This document shows, piece after piece, positions 40,394 through 50,413 of a stretch of DNA of 64,000 nucleotides. The notes below the pieces were generated by a model. It had not been told where the DNA came from and searched no databases. It saw only the letters and a program-made list of their open reading frames with translations. The stretch is from Tranzscheliella williamsii (Eukaryota; Basidiomycota; Ustilaginomycetes; Ustilaginales; Ustilaginaceae): contig JALBYF010000054.1 of NCBI GenBank assembly GCA_023212725.1, positions 1 to 64,000 on the forward strand. Direction: 5' to 3'. Each line of letters begins with the position of its first letter. Within the stretch, counting starts at the first letter, position 1. A program made the position numbers and the translations under genes.

Positions 40394-43261
40394 TCATGGG
40401 AGGTAGGCGGGGGTGCGGCCACCGTCGGCGTAGGGGTTGTAAGCGGGAGTTTTGCCGCCGTCGACGAGCGGGTTGTAGGCGGGTGTCTTGCCGCCGTCAC
40501 CGGCGTAGGGGTTGTAGGCGGGGGTCTTGCCGCCGTCGCCGGCATAGGGGTTGTAGGCGGGGGTTTTGCCGCCGTCGCCGGCGTAGGGATTGTAGGCGGG
40601 GGTGCGGGCGGACGCGCCTGCACCGCCGTAGCCGCCCGCGGCCGGCGGCGGCGCGTAGCTGTCCCACCCCGCCGCGCCGGTCGCAGCATAGGCGGCGCCT
40701 CCAGTCACAGCCGGAGCGCCCGCATAAGGATTGTATCCACCGCCGCTCGACGGTCCAGACCCGGGCACCCCAGACGCGTACGGGTTTCGCGGTGCACCGC
40801 CCATGCCCATCCCCATGCTCGCGCCCTCGTACCCGCCGCGGCCTGCCATCGGCGATCCGCCCGAGCTCAGCTTGGTGCTCTTGCCCGTGTGCGGGTCCTT
40901 CTCCACCAGCCAGTCCAGGCTGACGGTGATGGGTTTCGAGATCGAAGGCACCTCGATTCGTGCCATGTTGCCAGTTGTCTCTGTGATACGGCCCCGGTAG
41001 GTCTTGTATGGACCCTTGATGACGGCAACGTGTTTGCCCTGATGCATGTCGCGGCCTCCAAACCGCTTGACACCTTCGACGCGAACATCGTTGGCACCGC
41101 CGCCAAGGCTGGCAAGTGCGGGATTCATCTTGGAGAGGTCGCCTCCGTCCTTCTTGGTCTTGGCGGCAACACTCTTGGGTGCAAGAGGCTCCAGGTTACG
41201 CGTTCGAGCGATAAAAACACCGCCATTCTCGGTATATTCACGGTTGTGAAGAAATGCGATCATGGACTGATAGACATGCAGAACCTGGCCTTGCCGCATC
41301 CGCGAAAAGGGTCCGGATACCTCTTTGACCATGTCGCCGGCTCGAATCTCGTTTCCGTCGTGGTCAAGGGCAAAGGCTCGCGTTGTATCCTTCTTGTTGC
41401 TGATCTGGTGCGGCTTGACCGAAACAACTTGGCCAGTCTGATCGAGAACCTTGAAGCTTTCTCGCTCAATATTGAAAATGATGCCTACCGTCTGCGCGTC
41501 CAGCTGAACCAGATTATGCAGCTCGTAACCACTGATCACGTTGACACCGGAACCGACCTCGGCGGCTTGACGAATGTCTTTGGAAAAGACGGATACCTCG
41601 TGCATGGACAGATCCGAGAGGAATGTAGTGATGTTGTCTTCTACCTTGACCACAAGACCGGTTTCGTCGGCATGCTTGCCCGACATGACCTTGACGTGGT
41701 CACCTGGCTTGAAACGCTTTCGGACGCTGCGTGCTGGTACTTCGACAATCTGATCCATAAGATCTTCATGCTCCAACTGGATGGTGATCACTTCGCCGTT
41801 GATCGCTTTCACCGTTCCATACACTCCGGCCTGTTCGCCTTCGAAGATCTCAACTTGATCCTTGGGCTGAATGAGCGCCTCCGTCGCCTTTTTGCTAGCG
41901 TCTGCAATCAGGCTGAGATCGACGTTGCCAGACTTGAGCATGCCGTCGTCGGCGCCGTTCTCGCCGGCAAACTTGGTGATCTCGTCCAGAGTCGGGTTCA
42001 CATTCTCCGTGATGATACCAGTGACTCGGACGTCCTTTTCCAGGTAGCCGTCGCGGTAGCTATCATTTTGAAAGACCCATTGCGAGCCTCGCTTTGTGGG
42101 TGTATCCTTGGGATAGGCTCTCTGCACTTCTTCTGGATTGAAAAAGCGCTGGGGAGGCCGGAAGGCAACCGTGGCGGACGACGAGCCAGCGCCCTTCTTC
42201 CTCTTGCGGCCCAAGCTATCGGTATATAGACCGCTGTCCCTAGGGTTCAGATCGATTCGAGGAATCATCTTGAGACCCACCTCTTCTCCGTTTTCTGAGA
42301 CATCTAGGACCTGGGCGAGGTCGCCAGCGTATTTGCCTCTCTTGATTCGAACCCATCCGCCCACCTGGATCTCATTCTGCACCTTTTGCAGCTTGAGCAG
42401 ATCGGCCATCTCGGAGATGGGGACGAGGTAGAGCGAGGTGGTTTGACGAGCGTACACTCCAGCCAGGCCGCTGCAAGCTTTGACGACATCGTCGCCGCGT
42501 TTCGCTTCCACATAGACCTTACCAGGGATGGTGTCTCGGCAAAAGGCCGAGATGATGCGCATGGGGCTGGAGGTGAAGTTTTCGGCCATCGCCTTTCGGA
42601 CGAGGGTCATGACAATGTCTCGCTCGCGACCAGGCTTACAAGGAACGCCCCACAGACTGGGATCTTCGACGGAGGGCATCAAGAGACGTTGGGGCACCTC
42701 TGCATAGTCTGACTGGGCAGCATACCTGGCGGAGCGGCCGTAGCGCTGGCGGAGTTCCTCGGCGAGCGCTTCTGCGTTGGTGTCCTCTTCTTGGCGTCGG
42801 AATCTGTCTAGCCTCTGGTTATCGGCAGCAGCCCGTCTCTGAACGTCTTCTGTGTCATCGGGAATGTCCTCTTCGATGAAGCCGTCCTCCCTGGCCAGCT
42901 CCTCTTCCTCCTCGTCAATATCCTCCTCGTCGTCGTCGACTTCGGCTTCAACATCGAGGAAACGATTTCTCCTCTGCTTCTTGGCCCGTCTGCGACTGCC
43001 TCGCGTCCCTTCGCCATCCTCGTCGTCGTCGTCGTCGTCGTCATCCTCATCGTCGTCATCCTCCTCATCGTCTTCTTCCTCGTCGTCTTCCGCGTCGTCA
43101 TCTTCCTCAGCAAATGGGTCGACAGGCCGCGCATTCGTGCCCTGCGTTGTGGTCAGCTGATTGGAACGCTCATTGGCCGTAAGCGACCCATCCTTCTCCT
43201 CCTCGTCCGCCTTGATGGAGGTACGCGGATCTTGGCGCTTGACGTCGATGTCGTCCTCCAT
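40394..43261 (-). CDS. spt5: Transcription elongation factor Spt5 (DSIF large subunit)
   Basis: 955 residues, single exon. An acidic N-terminal region (~50-135) with a long Asp/Glu run is followed by the NGN domain that binds Spt4 (~200-290; LWGVPCKPGRERDIVMTLV). KOW domains follow: KOW1 near 303 (GGWVRIKRGKYAGDLAQV) and further KOWs through ~760 (for example FKPGDHVKVMSGKHADETG and GKHVAVIKGPYKTYRGR). The C-terminal region from ~870 is a repeat tail: three identical TPAYNPYAGDGGK units, two 12-residue variants and a last TPAY. The CTR of Spt5 is phosphorylated by Cdk9/Bur1 on the Thr/Ser of such repeats and recruits Paf1 and capping factors. It promotes processive RNA polymerase II elongation. 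Divergent from tuf1. Confidence 0.95.
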   Translation of the reverse strand: MEDDIDVKRQDPRTSIKADEEEKDGSLTANERSNQLTTTQGTNARPVDPFAEEDDDAEDDEEEDDEEDDDDEDDDDDDDDEDGEGTRGSRRRAKKQRRNRFLDVEAEVDDDEEDIDEEEEELAREDGFIEEDIPDDTEDVQRRAAADNQRLDRFRRQEEDTNAEALAEELRQRYGRSARYAAQSDYAEVPQRLLMPSVEDPSLWGVPCKPGRERDIVMTLVRKAMAENFTSSPMRIISAFCRDTIPGKVYVEAKRGDDVVKACSGLAGVYARQTTSLYLVPISEMADLLKLQKVQNEIQVGGWVRIKRGKYAGDLAQVLDVSENGEEVGLKMIPRIDLNPRDSGLYTDSLGRKRKKGAGSSSATVAFRPPQRFFNPEEVQRAYPKDTPTKRGSQWVFQNDSYRDGYLEKDVRVTGIITENVNPTLDEITKFAGENGADDGMLKSGNVDLSLIADASKKATEALIQPKDQVEIFEGEQAGVYGTVKAINGEVITIQLEHEDLMDQIVEVPARSVRKRFKPGDHVKVMSGKHADETGLVVKVEDNITTFLSDLSMHEVSVFSKDIRQAAEVGSGVNVISGYELHNLVQLDAQTVGIIFNIERESFKVLDQTGQVVSVKPHQISNKKDTTRAFALDHDGNEIRAGDMVKEVSGPFSRMRQGQVLHVYQSMIAFLHNREYTENGGVFIARTRNLEPLAPKSVAAKTKKDGGDLSKMNPALASLGGGANDVRVEGVKRFGGRDMHQGKHVAVIKGPYKTYRGRITETTGNMARIEVPSISKPITVSLDWLVEKDPHTGKSTKLSSGGSPMAGRGGYEGASMGMGMGGAPRNPYASGVPGSGPSSGGGYNPYAGAPAVTGGAAYAATGAAGWDSYAPPPAAGGYGGAGASARTPAYNPYAGDGGKTPAYNPYAGDGGKTPAYNPYAGDGGKTPAYNPLVDGGKTPAYNPYADGGRTPAYLP
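40403..40610 (-). repeat. Tandem 39-bp repeats encoding the Spt5 C-terminal tail
   Basis: Three nearly identical 39-bp units plus two 36-bp variants encode the TPAYNPYAGDGGK repeats. The high DNA identity between units points to recent expansion or gene conversion, as well as protein-level selection. Confidence 0.85.
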
Positions 43262-43932
43262 GATCCGTGACAGAGCGCGCTGCGGATGCGCAACACAATG
43301 GCGCAGCTATGCGACCAATGGAAGCGGCGTTCTGACAGCTGGATAAGAAGAGCAATCTCGTTCTTGACGTGCGATGATGAGGCGTGTGGCACAGCGACGA
43401 CGAGTGTGAGTTGCGAACATGCCAGCTTGTGGAGAGCGTTGTGGCGCGCAAATGGAGACGCTCAGTTGAGTTCGATTCAAGTGTAAATGAAATCTGAATC
43501 GACTTGGGCGACGTGATCGATCGGGCCGCTATGCCTGTTCATGCCCATCGGCGATCTGAGAAGAAAGCCACCATCGAAATTTTTCGGAAGCACAGCGTGA
43601 AATGCTGTCTGTGCTTCTGAGGCCAGAAGCATAAGGAGCTGGCTAGTGGTAGCTGTGGAAGGACTGGTGAGGCATCGATAAGAATCACCGCCGTCGTTGC
43701 CAGTCTGCGGTAGCAAAGGCAGCAGTGGTGCTTCTAGTCAGGTTGCTTAGCTGTGTTGAGATTGAGAGGGTCGTGGCCAGGCCCAAAGGGTCAGATCGGG
43801 AAAAAGCTGCTGAACAAATCAGAAGACGGCGAATATTATTCGACGACGCAGGTGGCACTCAGCTCTCCTTTCGTCTGCCACTATCGCTCCCCAGCCCCTC
43901 TTTCTCCTGTCATCGACCTGGACCGAATCAAG
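43262..43932. promoter_or_regulatory. Divergent promoter of spt5 and tuf1
   Basis: 671 bp. The ~90 bp before the tuf1 ATG are CT-rich, as in a short leader. The frame of tuf1 is open further upstream but has no ATG there, so 43933 is used as start. No distinct motif seen. Confidence 0.45.
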
Positions 43933-45345
43933 ATGAGCCTTCTCCGATCTCAGGCGCCTCGCGCGATGGCACGGTCGCTTGCCGGTCACAAGACGGTGGC
44001 GGCGGCTCCTGTGGCCGCACGCTGGATCGCTACTCGATCGCATGCCAACACGGGTCTGAGCCTTGCTAGCCGCGTTCGAGTATGTGCCGCCCAGCTCCCC
44101 CGCGTTGGCATTGCCTCGCAGGTGCGAACCTATGCTGCTGAGTCGGGCAAGTTCGAACGCAACAAGCCCCACATGAACATTGGTACCATTGGCCACGTCG
44201 ACCACGGCAAGACCACGCTCACTGCCGCCATCACCAAGACGCTCCATGAGGCGTCCGGCACGGGCAAGTTTATCGATTACGCCTCCATCGACAAGGCGCC
44301 CGAAGAGCGCGCCCGAGGTATCACCATCTCCACTGCGCACGTCGAGTACGAGACCAACAACCGCCACTACGCCCACGTCGACTGCCCCGGTCACGCCGAT
44401 TACATCCGAAACATGATCACCGGCGCCGCCCAGATGGATGGCGCCATCATCGTCGTCTCTGCGCCCGACGGCCAGATGCCCCAGACTCGGGAGCATCTGC
44501 TGCTCGCCAAGCAGGTCGGCATCAAGAAGCTGGTCGTCTTTATCAACAAGGTTGACCAGATCGATGACCCGGAGATGCTCGAGCTTGTCGAGATGGAGAT
44601 GCGCGACCTTCTTTCCACCTACGGCTTTGATGGTGAGAACACGCCCATCGTCTCGGGCTCTGCCCTCGCTGCTCTGGAGAGCCGTGACCCCGAGACAGGC
44701 ACACAGGCCATCCTCAAGCTGATGGAGGAGACCGACAAGTGGCTCGACCTGCCGCCGCGCGACCTGGAGAAGCCCTTTTTGATGCCCGTCGAGGACGTCT
44801 TCTCCATCCCCGGGCGCGGTACCGTTGTCACCGGCCGTGTCGAGCGGGGTACGATCAACAAGGGTGCCGAAGTCGAGATCCTCGGCCTGGGCAACACGTT
44901 CAAGACGACGCTGACGGGGATTGAGATGTTCCACAAGCAGCTCGACCAGGGCATGGCGGGCGACAACATGGGTGCGCTGCTGCGCGGTGTTAAGCGCGAG
45001 CAGGTGAAGCGCGGTCAGGTGATGGTTCTGCCCGGCACGATCAAGCCGGTCAAGAAGTTCCGCGCGCAGGTCTACATCCTCAAGAAGGAGGAGGGCGGCC
45101 GCTACACGCCCTTCATGAACAACTACCGCCCGCAGCTCTTTATCCGCACCGCAGACGTCACCGTCTCCCTCACCCACCCGCCCGGCACCCAGGACGCCGA
45201 CGAGAAGATGGTCATGCCCGGCGACAACGTCGAGCTCGACGGCGAACTCGTCCACGACATCGCCCTCGAAGAGGGCTCCCGCTTCACCCTCCGCGAGGGC
45301 GGCAAAACCGTCGGCACCGGCATCGTCACCCAGATCCAGGGCTAG
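43933..45345 (+). CDS. TUF1: Mitochondrial translation elongation factor EF-Tu
   Basis: 470 residues, single exon, starting [17 protein letters not shown] ~70-residue Arg/Ser/Ala-rich mitochondrial presequence precedes the bacterial-type core ([19 protein letters not shown]). GTPase motifs: GHVDHGKT near 84, RGITI switch I, DCPGH near 148, NKVD near 205 and SGSAL near 237. Domain 2 ([13 protein letters not shown]) and domain 3 ([18 protein letters not shown]) follow at full length. It delivers aminoacyl-tRNA to the mitoribosome. An alternative frame of 527 codons on the opposite strand is a by-product of biased codon use. Confidence 0.97.
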   Translation: MSLLRSQAPRAMARSLAGHKTVAAAPVAARWIATRSHANTGLSLASRVRVCAAQLPRVGIASQVRTYAAESGKFERNKPHMNIGTIGHVDHGKTTLTAAITKTLHEASGTGKFIDYASIDKAPEERARGITISTAHVEYETNNRHYAHVDCPGHADYIRNMITGAAQMDGAIIVVSAPDGQMPQTREHLLLAKQVGIKKLVVFINKVDQIDDPEMLELVEMEMRDLLSTYGFDGENTPIVSGSALAALESRDPETGTQAILKLMEETDKWLDLPPRDLEKPFLMPVEDVFSIPGRGTVVTGRVERGTINKGAEVEILGLGNTFKTTLTGIEMFHKQLDQGMAGDNMGALLRGVKREQVKRGQVMVLPGTIKPVKKFRAQVYILKKEEGGRYTPFMNNYRPQLFIRTADVTVSLTHPPGTQDADEKMVMPGDNVELDGELVHDIALEEGSRFTLREGGKTVGTGIVTQIQG

Positions 45346-45676
45346 CCTCATCCCCCCCCGCTCAAACTCGTCCGCCCCTCCACGGCTCCCCGCCACCCAC
45401 AATCTCCCCTTTGCCGCTCTCCCATTCTGCTTGTACGATTACTTCCGCGCTCCTAGCTCCGAGCCTTGCTCCTCAGCCGTAACGAAGCCCGTTCCATTCC
45501 CCCCACCGCACCCCCGCACTGTCGCCCGCCTGTCCTAGCTCTCACCACTCCCACATCGATAGAACCAGGTCACAGAATCACTGCACGGCTGCGCGCCCAG
45601 CACATGTTCACAGACACTCGCGTGCGGGGGGTATGCGGCACAGGGCACCGCTCATCACCATGAAAGGTACTGCTAA
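45346..45676. terminator. Convergent 3' flanks of tuf1 and SNAPC3
   Basis: 331 bp between convergent genes; C-rich with no recognisable gene. Expected to hold both polyadenylation regions, whose signals are not resolvable by eye. Confidence 0.35.
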
Positions 45677-47662
45677 TCAGTACAATGGAAAGACGGTCCA
45701 GCCGTGTGTGCGGCTAGTGTTCCGGTTGGCCGCGTCCCAGTCGATGGAGAGCGGGTAGTTTGACGCTGGCGGGGCGGTGGGGAGGGCGGGTAGACCGAGG
45801 AGTGCGGAGCAGGGCGGGCAGAGGGTGACGAGGTGTTCGTCGAGCGCGTCGACGGTAGTTGTGCGGGGCGCGTTGGCGAGGAGCTGTACGCGGTGGCCGC
45901 CCAGGATGCCGATGCGCGCTTTGCGCGAGCCACAGGCGAAACACTTGCCTTGGCGCGTCCGCAACAGACTCTCGTCCTTGCGCTTCGAGCGACCCGTCGC
46001 TGTAGTCGACGCCATGTGCCGCGCCTGCTCCGCCCCGCGCGTCGTCGCAAGCCCGGTGCCTTCGTAAGCATACAGAACATGCCCTTCGCCGTGGAGAATG
46101 CGATGACCAATGCCGTAGTTCTCCCTGTTGTCCGCCGCAAATCTCAGCATAGTGGGCGTCGACAACCAAGTAACCCGGGGAAAGCCGAGCGGTGCGGCGC
46201 TGCCTGCTTGGCGCGGCACAGATAGCTCTAGCCATTCCTCCGTATCTGCACGTATCCCTTCGACGATAAAGGCATGGACACAATCTCCCTGGTGCAGCAA
46301 CCAGTACGGCTGGCCCACCCGCACGACCTCGAGCTGGTCGAACGCGACGTTGAAGTCTCCGCCCCGGATGAGTTTGGGCAGCTTGTCCCCGGCATCCTGG
46401 GATTCCTGTCTCCATTGCTGCAGCAATTCTGCATAACTGTCCTCGGCAAAGTGGTCGTCTTGGCTAGTGAGACGGCCATAGACCTCGTCTTCGATCGCAA
46501 AGATGGCATCCGTCTCGCGATATCTTCCGGTGAAGCGGCCGAATCGAATCTCTTGACCGTCTTCGTCGACGGCAGGAGTGTCTCCATCCTTGTCATCGTC
46601 CACGTTGCTGCGTACGACCGGCCTGTTTGGCTCGCTTGCGGTTGCCTTTGATTGTAACCGATGTCTCCATCCGACCCTCTCTGGCTGTTTGTCGGACCAG
46701 CAGAAGAAGGACTGGTATAGATCTTCCAGAGTCTGGCAGGACAGCAGTTCCACCGTCTGCGACCTCCTCATCCCCGCTGGCCCTCCCCCGGCAACCCTGT
46801 TGATGTAGTCATCTCGGAACGGACCAGAGGCGCCCACTTCTGGATCAGGCGATGCCCTCTCCCCTTCAGCTACGTCATCGCTAGTGGCATCCAAATGACT
46901 TGTGAAGAGGGAAATGGTCACAACCACCGACTTGCTGTCGCGCTGAATGGTAGCACTGGAGCTGGTTGTCTGCGGCAGGGTTGATCCGCTTTGCGCTCCG
47001 TCAAGTGCTCTGCGTATTTGAGCGGGGTCAAAAGGCCGGTCGAGGCTGTTGAGAAACTTGGGCTTGAGCCGCTTGGCATAGACCATTAGCTGGGTTTGGT
47101 CGTAGCTAAACGCTCGAGGAAGCTTCGCGTCGACGTCTGCAAGCCGAGCTTCTCTCTCTTGTCGGATGCGTTCCCAGTCATCGGGGATACTGCTACCGCC
47201 GGCAGGCGTTGGCTTGGCAGCAACTCGAGTCGCCCCCCGAGCTTTCTTCTTTGGCGGGGCATCGATGTCCTCGGTCTGACCTTCTGAGCCCGCATCATCC
47301 GAGGACTGCTGCGAGCTGTCCGATACGATGTCACTTCCTTGTGTGAGACCTTTGTCTGCTTCTGGCGCTACCGAGGAGGCAAGGTCTCGGCGAAACGGCT
47401 TGGCGGCCCTCGACCAGGTCTGCCATCGTTCCCTGACCGCCACGGAGAAATTCTCATCCAAAGCATTCGCCTTTATTCTGTTCCGGAGGTGAGCAAGGCT
47501 CTCATCGATGGCTGAGCAGTCGGAGCTTTGTGAGCAGTGCCTCCGTAGCTGCTCCAGCTGGCTCAGTCGCTCATGCCTGCGGTCGAGGTGGAGCGAAGAG
47601 AGCTGTATGGGCTGCGAAGCGTATACGGTCTCGGCATCGCAGTGGTCCGGATCCTGGGCCAT
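45677..47662 (-). CDS. SNAPC3: snRNA-activating protein complex subunit 3 (SNAP50) homologue
   Basis: 661 residues from the first ATG (47662, MAQDPDHCDAETV); the frame is open upstream without ATG. The N-terminal half is charged and low-complexity with an NLS-like PPKKKARG. The conserved part begins with RRSQTVELLSCQTLEDLYQS, the SNAPC3 opening. It continues with FGRFTGRYRETDAIFAIEDEVYG, YAELLQQW, a core with QGDCVHAFIVEGIR, and a C-terminal zinc-binding region with CFACG and LCPPC. The block order and the QGDC-H motif identify the SNAP50 family, the DNA-binding subunit recognising the proximal sequence element of snRNA-type promoters for RNA polymerases II and III. Length exceeds the ~410 residues of human SNAPC3 because of the N-terminal extension. 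Head-to-head with TFIIIA. Confidence 0.85.
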   Translation of the reverse strand: MAQDPDHCDAETVYASQPIQLSSLHLDRRHERLSQLEQLRRHCSQSSDCSAIDESLAHLRNRIKANALDENFSVAVRERWQTWSRAAKPFRRDLASSVAPEADKGLTQGSDIVSDSSQQSSDDAGSEGQTEDIDAPPKKKARGATRVAAKPTPAGGSSIPDDWERIRQEREARLADVDAKLPRAFSYDQTQLMVYAKRLKPKFLNSLDRPFDPAQIRRALDGAQSGSTLPQTTSSSATIQRDSKSVVVTISLFTSHLDATSDDVAEGERASPDPEVGASGPFRDDYINRVAGGGPAGMRRSQTVELLSCQTLEDLYQSFFCWSDKQPERVGWRHRLQSKATASEPNRPVVRSNVDDDKDGDTPAVDEDGQEIRFGRFTGRYRETDAIFAIEDEVYGRLTSQDDHFAEDSYAELLQQWRQESQDAGDKLPKLIRGGDFNVAFDQLEVVRVGQPYWLLHQGDCVHAFIVEGIRADTEEWLELSVPRQAGSAAPLGFPRVTWLSTPTMLRFAADNRENYGIGHRILHGEGHVLYAYEGTGLATTRGAEQARHMASTTATGRSKRKDESLLRTRQGKCFACGSRKARIGILGGHRVQLLANAPRTTTVDALDEHLVTLCPPCSALLGLPALPTAPPASNYPLSIDWDAANRNTSRTHGWTVFPLY

Positions 47663-48002
47663 GGGTAACCTTATAGCATAGTCTGCATCGTCTCTTGATG
47701 GAGGCTCAGTCGATGATGCTGCCGGACAGCGGGCGCGAGCGTGATTAGGAAGGCAACAGTCACAGGCACAGTGCAAGTGGTGTTAGATTTTGGCATTGCA
47801 TGTGACTGGCTGTGACTTTTGGGTGGAGGCATAACCACACACACAGTCACATCACAATTCACGTTCTTCGGAAATCACGATGAATTTTTCTGAAAGCACA
47901 GGGCTTCTCTCTCTTCTGCTCAGCTAGGCAAACCGTCAAAGACCCTCCTCTCAACAGCCTTGCCGTGGTCATGGAGATGAGCGCAGATGAGGCAACGCAC
48001 AC
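47663..48002. promoter_or_regulatory. Shared promoter of SNAPC3 and TFIIIA with four AGTCACA motifs
   Basis: 340 bp between two start codons. AGTCACA (or TGTGACT) occurs at 47758-47764 (+), 47801-47807 (-), 47811-47817 (-) and 47845-47851 (+), giving a roughly symmetric cluster within 94 bp. No TATA box is apparent. Confidence 0.6.
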
Positions 48003-50120
48003 ATGACGACGCCAACGCAAGAGAGTGACGGGGGCACTCCCAGGGCGGCGATGGTGCCGAATGTTGCACTGCTACCGACAGCCGACAATGGCAAGAACCA
48101 TACTTGTCCTTATCAGGGGTGCGCAAAGGCGTATACAAAGGCATCCAAGCTGTCGCAGCACATCCGCTCTCACACTGGCGAGAGGCCTTTTGTCTGCGAC
48201 GTGGATGGCTGCGGAGCTAGTTACATGAGGAACGAGCATCTCAAAGCGCATCAACGGAGGCACCAGGACCCGGAGACCAAGCCTTTCACTTGCAGCGTGC
48301 CGGACTGCGCCTTGTCGTTTTGGACCTCCAGCCAGCTGAAAAATCACGTCCAAGCCTGCCATATCGATGATATTCCGAACACTTCTGCTGGCGCGCAACC
48401 GGACTACCCCTGCACAGAGCCAGGATGCTCGAATACATTCCACAAGCGAAAGCAGTTGCATCGCCATCTGCGTCAGGACCACGGGGCGTCACCTGGTATG
48501 GCTCCATTGGACGGCGCCGCAACGTTGCCTTTTGAATGTAGCTACCCCGCGTGCGGAAAGCGCTTTGCGTCGAATGCAAAGCGCAAGTCGCATTACAGAA
48601 CGCACCAGGACGGCCGTTACGCGTGCTCCATGGATCACCCTGAGCCACAGCCAGGTCCCAACACACACCCGACCGCCAAGCCTTACGTTTACACCTTTCG
48701 AAACTGGTCGTCGCTGCAAGCGCACATCAAGGCCTGTCATCCACCCGTCTGCCCATGGCCGGGTTGCCACAAGCAGTTCAGCCGTCAAGACCATCTCAGA
48801 GCACACTACAAAAGACACGAAGCCCGGAAGCTACGGCTGGAGCTCGAATACAGAGTGATGGACATGTCTGCGGAGACGCAGCTCAACCACACTCGTGGCA
48901 GTCTCTCGGATGACAGCCAATCCTCTGATAACGATGAAGATGAGGATGAGGACGGAGACCAGGGCGCCCCGGACGAGGACATGAGAGGATTACAAGTGCC
49001 TTGCGCCACACAGATACAGCCTCTATCAGCAGCGGTTCCACTTAGCCTGGACCTTTGCACCCCTAGGTCTGCGAGCCTGCCAAGCTTCAGCCACGCTTCG
49101 GAAGAGGAGCTGATCCGCAAGGCATCGCAGCTGGCAACGACGAGACCACGTCGGGGCGGCATGTTCAGAGAGCTCAGCTCCCCTACTCTCAGCGGGAATA
49201 GTTCCAGATCGCTCTCCGATCATTGCCTCTCTTCAGTCCGCGACGGCACTTGCGTTACATCGGCCCGAACGGCTGTGGGGCCGTTCGCATGCTCTTGGAA
49301 CGGATGCAAGAAGGTCTATGCGCGCAAATCCGCACTTTCCATCCACGTCCGAACCGCTCACCTTGGAGAGAGGCCCTTCGAGTGCCCCACTTGTGCCAAG
49401 CGGTTTGCCCATAAGCATCTTGTCTCGCGTCACCGTAGGATCTGCTCGGAACAGCGAGATGGCACTCCTCACTCCGCAGGAAGCCCACTTCGATTCGCCG
49501 CTACAGGCGTCACGGATCTTTCTTCTTCCGACATGGGCGCAGCGGAAGCCTGTGATCAGCAGAGTAGCGATGGGGGAAATTCCACACATGGCAGCTCGTC
49601 CGAATCCCCTGCTGCTGATGTGGATGTCCCGATTGTTTCCGCTTCTCGTCAGCCTGACGAGGTGAGAAGCAGGATCCTGGATCTGCTCACGGGCCAGGGA
49701 TACTTTGGCGGCAGCTCGGCTGCTTCTGCAGCCAGCTTGAAACGAGTACTCGACGGTGCGACCATGCCAGAGCAGGGCGACACCAAGAAGAGGCGCACGA
49801 GGCGGGATCGAGTGTTTGAGTGTCCATGGCGTTCTATCCAGCAGTCTCTCGGTATGGAGACGATCGACCCGGCGCTGCGGCACGATTCGGCAGGAGAGCT
49901 GTCCGACAGCGTTGCTGAGCATGGCGACCAAGCGCAGATCCCTTCCCCAGCCAGATGCGCTCACCGGTTCAAGCGAATCTACGACCTCCGGCGCCATCTC
50001 TTGGCGCATCACGGCCTCGCTCTAGAGAGCCACGAGATCGAAGCATGGTTGCGCCTCCAAACCGGACAGGCGGACGGCTGTAACCTATCTCTTCCTTCCG
50101 CTTTCAGCTCAACATGCTGA
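48003..50120 (+). CDS. Transcription factor TFIIIA-like C2H2 zinc-finger protein
   Basis: 705 residues, single exon. Zinc fingers run from ~34: TCPYQGCAKAYTKASKLSQH, FVCDVDGCGASYMRNEHL, FTCSVPDCALSFW, YPCTEPGCSNTFHKRKQL, FECSYPACGKRFAS. A sixth, degenerate finger has one Cys and a long insert before WSSLQAHIKACH. The seventh is VCPWPGCHKQFSRQDHL. After an acidic Ser-rich spacer come FACSWNGCKKVYARKSAL and ECPTCAKRFAHKHLVSRH. A last finger is split by a ~45-residue insertion between its Cys pair (FECPWRS ... CAHRFKRIYDLRRHLLAHH). The nine-plus finger array, WS-LQ-HIK finger six and G-C-x-K/A-x-F/Y spacing match fungal TFIIIA, which binds the 5S rRNA gene and 5S RNA to start RNA polymerase III transcription. 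The large spacer after finger seven is wider than in vertebrate TFIIIA. Confidence 0.85.
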   Translation: MTTPTQESDGGTPRAAMVPNVALLPTADNGKNHTCPYQGCAKAYTKASKLSQHIRSHTGERPFVCDVDGCGASYMRNEHLKAHQRRHQDPETKPFTCSVPDCALSFWTSSQLKNHVQACHIDDIPNTSAGAQPDYPCTEPGCSNTFHKRKQLHRHLRQDHGASPGMAPLDGAATLPFECSYPACGKRFASNAKRKSHYRTHQDGRYACSMDHPEPQPGPNTHPTAKPYVYTFRNWSSLQAHIKACHPPVCPWPGCHKQFSRQDHLRAHYKRHEARKLRLELEYRVMDMSAETQLNHTRGSLSDDSQSSDNDEDEDEDGDQGAPDEDMRGLQVPCATQIQPLSAAVPLSLDLCTPRSASLPSFSHASEEELIRKASQLATTRPRRGGMFRELSSPTLSGNSSRSLSDHCLSSVRDGTCVTSARTAVGPFACSWNGCKKVYARKSALSIHVRTAHLGERPFECPTCAKRFAHKHLVSRHRRICSEQRDGTPHSAGSPLRFAATGVTDLSSSDMGAAEACDQQSSDGGNSTHGSSSESPAADVDVPIVSASRQPDEVRSRILDLLTGQGYFGGSSAASAASLKRVLDGATMPEQGDTKKRRTRRDRVFECPWRSIQQSLGMETIDPALRHDSAGELSDSVAEHGDQAQIPSPARCAHRFKRIYDLRRHLLAHHGLALESHEIEAWLRLQTGQADGCNLSLPSAFSSTC

Positions 50121-50413
50121 TCCTGTACAACACGCTACCGTTTACAACACCCTACCGTTAATCATATACCCGCGCTATCCATCCTTAGTATGAGGTATTT
50201 CTAATGGACTGAATAACGTTACCCTCCTCCACTGGATGAAGAGCAAAGTGAAATTTATCGCACGAAAGAAAAACGCGAAGAAAAAAAGGGAGAGCGACGA
50301 TGAGCGTGTTTCGGTGCAGACTTGGTTGAGAGGATCTGATCTGATCGTGCGGCTCTGCCTTGTCTTCCTGCCGTCTGCATCCATCCAGGACCCGCCGCCT
50401 GATACCCTCTACC

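Noticed and set aside
40298..42229. 643-codon open frame antisense to spt5
   Set aside because: Its apparent N-terminal repeats are only the complement of the Spt5 tail repeats.
42852..43160. Poly-Ser reading frame on the plus strand
   Set aside because: Complement of the Asp/Glu-rich N-terminus of Spt5.
43819..45402. 527-codon open frame antisense to tuf1
   Set aside because: Mirror of a strongly biased conserved gene; no domain character.
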